DNA of 64,000 nucleotides from Peptococcaceae bacterium (lineage in GTDB: Bacteria > Bacillota > Peptococcia > Peptococcales > Peptococcaceae): positions 24,376 to 88,375 of the forward strand of contig JAFQEO010000039.1 in assembly GCA_017399005.1 (NCBI GenBank), in the 5' to 3' direction. The notes under the pieces were generated by a model. It worked only from the letters and a program-made list of their open reading frames with translations. It did no database searches and was not told the origin of the DNA. Both the position numbers and the translations under genes were made by a program. The first letter of the stretch is position 1, and each line of letters begins with the position of its first letter. This document shows positions 58,311-64,000 of this stretch, piece after piece.

Positions 58311-59057
58311 TCAGGACAGCTGCTGTTCGTCTTTCAGGATTTCATCGGCATCATACCCAAAGAGCGCACAGGCACAGCGAATGGCGGTTTCACTGCCATC
58401 TCCAAATTCCAGTCCCATCTGCATAGTTCCATTCCGATACTCCCGCTGTCCAATGTTATATCCCAGATCTTCATCAGCCCACTGATGCATCATCTGCAGC
58501 CCGGGATACTGCTCAGCCAGTTTTTCGATTACCGGATGCGGTGCTGCCCATGCTGTCAAAAACCGAAACTGGTTTGCTTCGCAGATAATTCCATCATCAA
58601 GCGGATACGCATTCCACTTGGTTCCCCAGTGGTCGATGCACCAGTCATACCAGGTTTCACATCCGTACTGCTCCCTGTTTTCAACAGCTGTCTTCCCCAG
58701 AGCCATCAGTCGCTCCCTGTCATACGATTCTGTCTTCTTCAGAAGCTCCTCTTCACTTTTAAACATTTTTCCCGGATATAAATACTCCAGTTCCCCTAAG
58801 CGTTCCTCACTGACCTGTTCCGCTCGATATGGTGCCAGTGCTTCCCATTCCTTTCCGGCTGCTGCCGAAAGATAGAGCCGGATTCCGAGATTGGTCGCAC
58901 TTCCGCATGTAATATTTAAGCTTTCCGGCATCGGAATCAGTTTTTCAAAATCCAGAACGCCATCTACGGTATTCTTTTGCATGAGTGATTCCCGTACCGC
59001 TTTGATTTCCTCTTCCTCTCCATATAGATGCACCACATTTATCACATGATTTGGTAT
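58311..59057 (-). CDS. DUF1281/Api92-like protein with apparent ATA start
   Basis: About 248 residues. GGAGG (59066-59070) is exactly 8 nt before an ATA (59055-59057) opening a frame that reads PNHVINVVHLYGEEEEI. The start M-PNHVxN is, as I know it, usual for this family. The first standard start, GTG at 59043-59045, lies 20 nt from the site and would remove PNHV. The middle has DFEKLIPMPESL, and CETWYDWCIDHWGTKWNAYP is the family signature. A cytoplasmic protein of unknown role common in conjugative elements. Confidence 0.8.
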   Translation of the reverse strand: MPNHVINVVHLYGEEEEIKAVRESLMQKNTVDGVLDFEKLIPMPESLNITCGSATNLGIRLYLSAAAGKEWEALAPYRAEQVSEERLGELEYLYPGKMFKSEEELLKKTESYDRERLMALGKTAVENREQYGCETWYDWCIDHWGTKWNAYPLDDGIICEANQFRFLTAWAAPHPVIEKLAEQYPGLQMMHQWADEDLGYNIGQREYRNGTMQMGLEFGDGSETAIRCACALFGYDADEILKDEQQLS

Positions 59058-59077
59058 CGTTATTTCCTCCCTTCCTT

Positions 59078-60034
59078 TTACGGTAACACCAGCCTTGGAT
59101 TTCTGGCTTCCCCATTCACCCGTACTTCAAAATGCAGATGGGGACCTGTACTTTTTCCGGTATTCCCGGACAACGCAATCACATCCCCCTGCGATACCTT
59201 CGCTCCTTCTGAAACCAGAAGCTTCGAACAATGCGCATAGAGTGTTACTACTCCATTCCCGTGATTCACAATCACATGATACCCATATCCGCTTTTGCTG
59301 TATCGCACCGCCTGTACCATTCCATCCCATGCACTATACACCCGACTTCCGGTTGGAATGGCAAGGTCTATCCCGGCATGCCCTTTCTTCACACCGCTGA
59401 CTGGATCATTTCGCAAGCCAAACTCGGAAGACACCACACGCTTCCAGTTCATAGCGACTGGAGAATGACACCGGCCATCGGGAATCACCCCTTCTCCTTC
59501 TGCAGCACCCGGGAGCTGATGCATCCAGTCCCCGAAACCATCATCATACCCCGGAGGAGAAAACCCATACTGTAAACCATAATACAGTTCCGTTGCATTG
59601 ATAATCTCATCATCGGTTAGCTCCCTTCCCAGAAGAACACCAAGGGATTCGTATACGGTTTCCATCTCTGCCTTCCTCCCATCCTCTTTCTGAAAACACT
59701 GATAGAACGCTTCCAGGGAAAGAGGGCTTTCCGTATACCCGAAAAACAGTGCAAAATACATGGCCTGTATACGGAGCAAATCGGGCGTTTGTTCTTCTGT
59801 CCGCGCCTCATGGAATGTTTTTAAGGCTGCAATCTGCTCACGCATCCATAAAACGGCTTCCCGTTCTTCCTCCGTTAACTCGAGTGGAAGCCGCTCTTCG
59901 GAAAACACCAGCTCTGCCATCGCCTGATTGTGTGCCGCCATCGCTTCCCCGCCTGCTAACAGCATGGCAAGAAACAACACCGCAGCCAGAGCTAGAATCA
60001 CCACTATCAGCCCATTCGAGGTCTCTTCTCCCAT
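59078..60034 (-). CDS. M23-family peptidoglycan endopeptidase of the transfer apparatus
   Basis: 318 residues with an N-terminal membrane helix (GLIVVILALAAVLFLAMLLA), a helical middle region, and a C-terminal LytM/M23 domain: KKGHAGIDLAIP (His-x3-Asp), YAHCSKLLVSEG and TGPHLHFEVRVNG (HLH). It would be exported and cut the wall to let the conjugation channel pass. GGAGG lies 5 nt before the ATG. It is unusual in lacking the additional NlpC/P60 or lysozyme domain often seen in such proteins. Confidence 0.9.
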   Translation of the reverse strand: MGEETSNGLIVVILALAAVLFLAMLLAGGEAMAAHNQAMAELVFSEERLPLELTEEEREAVLWMREQIAALKTFHEARTEEQTPDLLRIQAMYFALFFGYTESPLSLEAFYQCFQKEDGRKAEMETVYESLGVLLGRELTDDEIINATELYYGLQYGFSPPGYDDGFGDWMHQLPGAAEGEGVIPDGRCHSPVAMNWKRVVSSEFGLRNDPVSGVKKGHAGIDLAIPTGSRVYSAWDGMVQAVRYSKSGYGYHVIVNHGNGVVTLYAHCSKLLVSEGAKVSQGDVIALSGNTGKSTGPHLHFEVRVNGEARNPRLVLP

Positions 60035-60043
60035 GGCAGCCTC

Positions 60044-60532
60044 CTATAGTTTTAAATCCAGCTCCGATGTTTCTTCTGATTTTTCATAGATTGGCATCAC
60101 ACTTTTCATCAGCGCTTTCTCTAACAGTTCCAGTGGGAAGTCAAACATTTCATAACCATCCCGAATGGTCTGAAAATACTGCGGTGACGGAATATTTAAC
60201 GCATGTCCCGGCTGCATTTCATAGAGCATTGCTTCATAAACCGTATCATTCACCTGCACGGAACAGATTGTTTTTTTATAATAGGACGGATACCCTTCAT
60301 ACCGGTCCAGGCTCTGTTCGTCCCGGTCATTTAACGACCAGAGCAGGATTGGGACCTCCTTTCCCGTACAGGGTTCCACCGTAGCATGTGCCCGTCCGGC
60401 ACTGCCCCGAAACTGCAGTTCATAGTGTTCCAGTATGCCTGTGCCTACCATTTTTGCCTGCGGACAGCGGTATGCCATCTGTTCCAGACTCAGATTGCTC
60501 CCATAGGCCGCATAATAACGTTCCTTCGCCAT
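60044..60532 (-). CDS. Gamma-glutamylcyclotransferase (AIG2)-like protein
   Basis: 162 residues with the substrate-binding motif YYAAYGSNLSLEQM and the catalytic Glu in SLDRYEGYPSYY, in the usual positions of the GGCT/AIG2 fold. These enzymes release a gamma-glutamyl group as 5-oxoproline. It sits 20 nt downstream of an amidoligase gene, a pairing known in mobile elements and predicted to add and remove peptide tags. GGGAGG precedes the ATG. Confidence 0.88.
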   Translation of the reverse strand: MAKERYYAAYGSNLSLEQMAYRCPQAKMVGTGILEHYELQFRGSAGRAHATVEPCTGKEVPILLWSLNDRDEQSLDRYEGYPSYYKKTICSVQVNDTVYEAMLYEMQPGHALNIPSPQYFQTIRDGYEMFDFPLELLEKALMKSVMPIYEKSEETSELDLKL

Positions 60533-60552
60533 AGAACCTCCCTTTCTGTTGT

Positions 60553-61533
60553 CTACATCTGCATTTCCATCGTTTCTTCCATCTCTTCAGAAGATTCTGC
60601 CTGTTGTTCCTGCAATCGCCGCGCCTCTCGCTGCGCTTCTTTTTTGAGCTGTGCCTGCACGGGGTCTTTCCAGGCGGAATTCCCTTCCAGATTCTCTCGC
60701 AAGAACATCCGGGCTGTTTTAAATTCCGGACCAATCATCCCCAGCGATAACAGCCAGGTACGAAAGGTATACTTTTCATTCTCACTTTCCATCTTCTGCT
60801 GCGTGACATATTTCCGGTTTAATGCCTGTGCGGTAATGGCCAGTACAAACTGTATGGCTGTCCGGATTCTCCCGCAGTGACTGGTTCCGTTAAATACCCG
60901 GTATTCCACCGTGCCCTTTTCAAAAAAGCTGTGCAGATTGAGCGACTGATAACGGCTTTCATCATAATGTCCATGCCTTTGATGCTGCATCTGATCCTGA
61001 TACCAGATGCGGCGAAACTCTTCCATATCGGTTGGCTTTGCCCGGTTCAGCTCTTCTAAAAACACCGGATTGGTTTTCCGGCAGTAATTCCGCTCCCTTC
61101 TGGCATTTACATTGAGCGCTCTGTAAATCACGTCCTCTTTGTTGGCCATCAGATTTACCAGATTTCGAAGGGTTCTGGGATCAAAACGGGAGCCATCCAC
61201 ATGAATATGCATCCCGCAGGAATCATTCACCCGCAGTCCCTCGTTCCGCAAGGCACGCACAATTTCCTGAATCCGTTCAATATCTTCATAACGGCAGACG
61301 GGCGTTACCATCTCCACCTTGTACGGATTGCCGGATGGTTTGGCGGTAATACTGGAATCATAGACAAACTTCCATTCCCGATGGGTTTCATCCCGGACAA
61401 CATACAGATTTTCATTGTATTTCACCGGCTCGGTATGAAAACAGGCTGCACAAACCTGTGCAGCCTTCTTCCTGGTGATTCCGGTAAACTCAATCTCCAC
61501 CCCGAAAGGCAATTCTCGTAAATCAACCGTCAT
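60553..61533 (-). CDS. Amidoligase-family (COOH-NH2 ligase) protein
   Basis: 326 residues. The start FGVEIEFTGITRKKAAQVC, the centre DSSITAKPSGNPYKVEMVTP and SCGMHIHVDGSRF, and FFEKGTVEYRVFNGTSHCGR are the conserved parts of the amidoligase superfamily related to glutamine synthetase-like COOH-NH2 ligases. It would form an amide or isopeptide bond using ATP, with the adjacent AIG2-like enzyme as its counterpart. The C-terminus is Glu/Gln/Met-rich. It starts 3 nt after the adhesin stop, so it is in the same operon. Confidence 0.87.
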   Translation of the reverse strand: MTVDLRELPFGVEIEFTGITRKKAAQVCAACFHTEPVKYNENLYVVRDETHREWKFVYDSSITAKPSGNPYKVEMVTPVCRYEDIERIQEIVRALRNEGLRVNDSCGMHIHVDGSRFDPRTLRNLVNLMANKEDVIYRALNVNARRERNYCRKTNPVFLEELNRAKPTDMEEFRRIWYQDQMQHQRHGHYDESRYQSLNLHSFFEKGTVEYRVFNGTSHCGRIRTAIQFVLAITAQALNRKYVTQQKMESENEKYTFRTWLLSLGMIGPEFKTARMFLRENLEGNSAWKDPVQAQLKKEAQREARRLQEQQAESSEEMEETMEMQM

Positions 61534-61536
61534 CGA

Positions 61537-64000
61537 TTAATACCCTGTCCGCGGCAATTTATATGGCAGCGGCTGATACACCGTGGTAATCCATCGGTCA
61601 ACACCCTGAATCCATTCGCCCTGGTATACCCCGCCGACATCGGCCTGATTTAAAACACCGGCCGGATTGGAAACAACCGCATTCACGGTCATGGAGATCT
61701 TCGGCTGTTCCACCTGCGCGAATCCCGGCTGCACGGTACCAAAGACAAACATCACTTCCGTTACATACTCATTCCCGGCTAAACCTAACGCCAATGGAGA
61801 CACATCCAGTACACGGTTGCGATCCGTGCTCAGATTATCCGCAATGGTGCGATACTGTGGGTTTCGATTGGTCTTATAGACAATCTTGTAATTCTGTTTT
61901 TTGTTATAGGTACCGGTAATAATCTTCTGGATCCGCATATCTTTGGAAATACTATCGCGCCAGTAGAAGCTTTCTAACGGCACCGTAGAGGTATTGGCAA
62001 TCTCCGAAAAGGTATATTCCACCATGCCGCCTGCCATCACCTGATAATACCCGCGCTTGGTAATGGATACCCCGGTTTCCAGAGGTTCATCGGTGACCTC
62101 ATAACGCAGAATCTGGTTATGAAACTCAATGGTACAGTCAATGGTATTCGGATTAATGCCATAATAATCCGGCGCTTTGACTTCGTTCACAAGATAGCGG
62201 CCTAACGGCAGTGTTTTGCTGACCGCTCTGCCATCGGTTCCGGTTTTGATGGTATCGACCACATCACCGGTTTTGTAGGAGCGAATCTCAAAGACCGCTC
62301 CTGCGAGCAACGCCCCTTTTGGAATCCCGTTTAGGCTGTTGTCCAATGCAGAACGCTTCACAATCTGAATCTGGCCACACTCCCCGGTATTCTCCCATGT
62401 AATTTCGGTCGTTTTTCCGCTTTCCACATATACCGTTTTCCAGGTTTCATCCAGATCATATCCGTCCGCTGCTTCCAGTTCCCGCAAAAAATACTTCCCG
62501 GCAGTCAGTTCCTTATGGATATACACATAGCCATCCTGGTCTGATGTGTACTCTCCAATCGGATTACGGTTGGCATCATATAACAGGAATTTCACACCAT
62601 AGATTCCATCCCCGCTTTCGCTATCTACTTTGTGAATCAGGATGGAGGCTGCTTTCTGGTTTTCCAGTTCCAGCATCGCAGTTTCCCCATTTTTCACTTC
62701 AACCTTCTGTGGTGTACTATCCAGCCTATAACCTTTCGCTGCTTTTAACTCCGTCACAGAATACCAGCCGTCTTCTAATTCCGGCAGCTGAATCAGGCCG
62801 TTGCGGTCTGTGGTAAAGGTACCGATGACTTCGCCATTCATCTTCTGCACTTCAAACTTGACACCTTCAATCCGCTTTCCGGTATCGGCATCTTTTTTCA
62901 CGATGGTTAACCCGCCTGTCGGCATATTGGTAAAAGTCAGGGTCTGTATATCATTCTCATTCACCCGAACCGTCTGCGGGGTGCTATCCAGCACATAACC
63001 ATCCAGGGTTTTGGTTTCCGTTACCACATAGGTATCCGGTGCCAGGTTTCCTAATCGAATCTGGCCATTTTCATCAGTGTAATAAAGGCCGTTACTGGAA
63101 ATCGCACCTTCCGCATCGGGAACCAGTGTACCGTCCGAGGTCGTGATTTTAAACTCCACACCTTTTAAGGCTTCCCCAGTTACAGCATCCTTCTTCACAA
63201 TCACTAACCCGCCTTTTGGCTGGTTTAAGAATTCCAGCTGCATGGTCTCATTGGCCTTGATTTTAATGCTCTGCGGGGTATCATCCAGCACATAGCCTGG
63301 AATGGCTCTGGTTTCTTTTACAATCACCGTCATCCCCGGTTCCAGATTATCAATCCGGATGGTACCGGCAGAATCGGTCACAAATTTGCCATTGCCAGTT
63401 CCAATCACCCCGCCGTCGCTGTTTGTCACCAGAAACTCTACATCCGCTAACGGCTCATCGGTGACGGCATCCTTTTTTACAATCAGAAGCGACCCTTTTT
63501 TATCATCGCCAAAGGTAACGGTAATCACATCCTGGTCTTTTCCGGACAGATACACCGTCTTCGCTGCATCATTCATCACATAGCCATCAGGCGCCGAGAT
63601 TTCCTCCACCACATAAGTACCGGCCTTTAATCCGGTAACCACAACGGTGCCATTACTGCTGGTCACATACTCGCCAATCACCGTACCACCGGTACCGGAA
63701 GTGCCGCCTAAGTAACGTACTCGGAAATAAGCACCTTCTAATACCTTTCCAGTATCGGCATCCACTTTTTTAATCACAATGGCACTCTTCGGTGTATTTT
63801 CAAAGGTGATGGTCTGGTCTTCGTCCGCTCGCAGGAAGACATCTTTGCTATCCGGATTTGCCAGTTCATACCCCGATGGAGCCGATACTTCCTTCAGACG
63901 ATACCAGCCCGGCTCCACATGCTCGAAGAAAATCTCCCCGCTATCACTTGTCGTAAAGGTACCCAAATCCTGCAGGCTGCCAACGGCACTGCCGTTTTCC
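61537..64000 (-). CDS. CnaB-repeat (SpaA-like) surface protein, 5' end beyond window
   Basis: At least 820 residues; the frame is still open at the window edge (upstream residues ENGSAVGSLQDLG), so the true start lies outside. At least six CnaB domains of about 90 residues can be seen. Their first strands (IVIKKVDADTGKVLEG, LIVKKDAVTDEPLADV, TIVKKDADTGKRIEGV, ILIHKVDSESGDGIYG) carry the Lys used for the internal isopeptide bond. A roughly 190-residue C-terminal domain ends in LPYKLPRTGY. That LPxTG-like motif is not followed by a membrane helix or basic tail. It is a pilin- or adhesin-like protein of the conjugative element and may hold mating cells together. Confidence 0.88.
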   Translation of the reverse strand, partial: ENGSAVGSLQDLGTFTTSDSGEIFFEHVEPGWYRLKEVSAPSGYELANPDSKDVFLRADEDQTITFENTPKSAIVIKKVDADTGKVLEGAYFRVRYLGGTSGTGGTVIGEYVTSSNGTVVVTGLKAGTYVVEEISAPDGYVMNDAAKTVYLSGKDQDVITVTFGDDKKGSLLIVKKDAVTDEPLADVEFLVTNSDGGVIGTGNGKFVTDSAGTIRIDNLEPGMTVIVKETRAIPGYVLDDTPQSIKIKANETMQLEFLNQPKGGLVIVKKDAVTGEALKGVEFKITTSDGTLVPDAEGAISSNGLYYTDENGQIRLGNLAPDTYVVTETKTLDGYVLDSTPQTVRVNENDIQTLTFTNMPTGGLTIVKKDADTGKRIEGVKFEVQKMNGEVIGTFTTDRNGLIQLPELEDGWYSVTELKAAKGYRLDSTPQKVEVKNGETAMLELENQKAASILIHKVDSESGDGIYGVKFLLYDANRNPIGEYTSDQDGYVYIHKELTAGKYFLRELEAADGYDLDETWKTVYVESGKTTEITWENTGECGQIQIVKRSALDNSLNGIPKGALLAGAVFEIRSYKTGDVVDTIKTGTDGRAVSKTLPLGRYLVNEVKAPDYYGINPNTIDCTIEFHNQILRYEVTDEPLETGVSITKRGYYQVMAGGMVEYTFSEIANTSTVPLESFYWRDSISKDMRIQKIITGTYNKKQNYKIVYKTNRNPQYRTIADNLSTDRNRVLDVSPLALGLAGNEYVTEVMFVFGTVQPGFAQVEQPKISMTVNAVVSNPAGVLNQADVGGVYQGEWIQGVDRWITTVYQPLPYKLPRTGY
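62400..63990 (-). repeat. CnaB domain-coding repeat array
   Basis: Tandem units of about 270 bp in the adhesin gene, diverged but sharing blocks for GYVLDSTPQ and VVKKDAxTG. They continue to the window edge. Confidence 0.85.

Noticed and set aside
1-64000. tRNA or rRNA genes, for example as integration targets
   Set aside because: No cloverleaf or rRNA signature was recognised by eye on either strand, including at the recombinase end.

Overview
The window looks like the chromosome of a low-GC anaerobic Bacillota bacterium (class Clostridia). This rests on a tungsten/molybdenum-type aldehyde:ferredoxin oxidoreductase locus, agr-type peptide quorum sensing, a group-V (TcdR/UviA-like) sigma factor, clostridial-style serine-recombinase triplets, and strong AGGAGG ribosome-binding sites. 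No species can be named from the sequence alone.

Layout. (1) 1-5.3 kb is a chromosomal metabolic locus on the minus strand. It holds aldehyde:ferredoxin oxidoreductase behind a Moco/tungsten-cofactor-type riboswitch, then a 169-nt candidate structured RNA, a MoaD-like sulfur carrier, a ThiF/MoeB-like activating enzyme and a TupA-like tungstate-binding lipoprotein cut by the window edge. The transporter, cofactor and enzyme therefore sit together. (2) 5.3-7.3 kb holds a PP2C-like phosphatase coupled to a two-helix membrane protein with an inward-rectifier-channel-like cytoplasmic domain but no recognisable selectivity filter. (3) 7.4-12.2 kb is a recombination module: a decayed recombinase fragment and a triplet of large serine recombinases, the middle one lacking the catalytic domain. 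(4) 12.3-19.5 kb is cargo behind the recombinases: a HAD phosphatase, SHOCT-like and DUF4314 proteins, an IetAS-like defence pair (AAA+ ATPase and subtilisin-like protease) with a third membrane gene between 332-bp direct repeats, and two small sigma-like regulators. (5) 19.7-22.6 kb is agr system 1 (A-C-B-D). (6) 22.6-25.4 kb is a five-gene operon with two TIR-domain proteins, two membrane proteins and a small helical protein, a candidate unnamed defence system. (7) 25.5-38.9 kb holds an ECF sigma/anti-sigma pair, two beta-helix lipoproteins, a 2256-residue secreted RHS protein and an XRE-controlled gene of unknown function. (8) 38.9-41.8 kb is agr system 2 on the minus strand, its agrC split at an A9 tract. 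(9) 42.4-49.3 kb is a sigma/holin/endolysin module. Several of its genes share a promoter-like motif, (T/G/A)TTACA-N16-CTTnnn, that fits a TcdR/UviA-type sigma factor. (10) 49.5-64 kb is the conjugation region of an integrative and conjugative element: VirD4 coupling protein, DUF3991/TOPRIM protein, MobP-type relaxase, an XRE/ImmA/PIN regulatory operon, a ribbon-helix-helix protein next to a candidate oriT, DUF6103 and DUF3846 proteins, M23 peptidase, an amidoligase with a gamma-glutamylcyclotransferase-like partner, and a CnaB-repeat adhesin running off the window.

How it fits together. The recombinase triplet at the left and the mobilisation genes at the right bracket quorum sensing, two or three candidate defence operons, a contact/secreted RHS protein and a lysis/secretion module. 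The simplest reading is one large cargo-rich element, but the far boundary and the mating-pore genes are not in view, so nested or adjacent elements remain possible.
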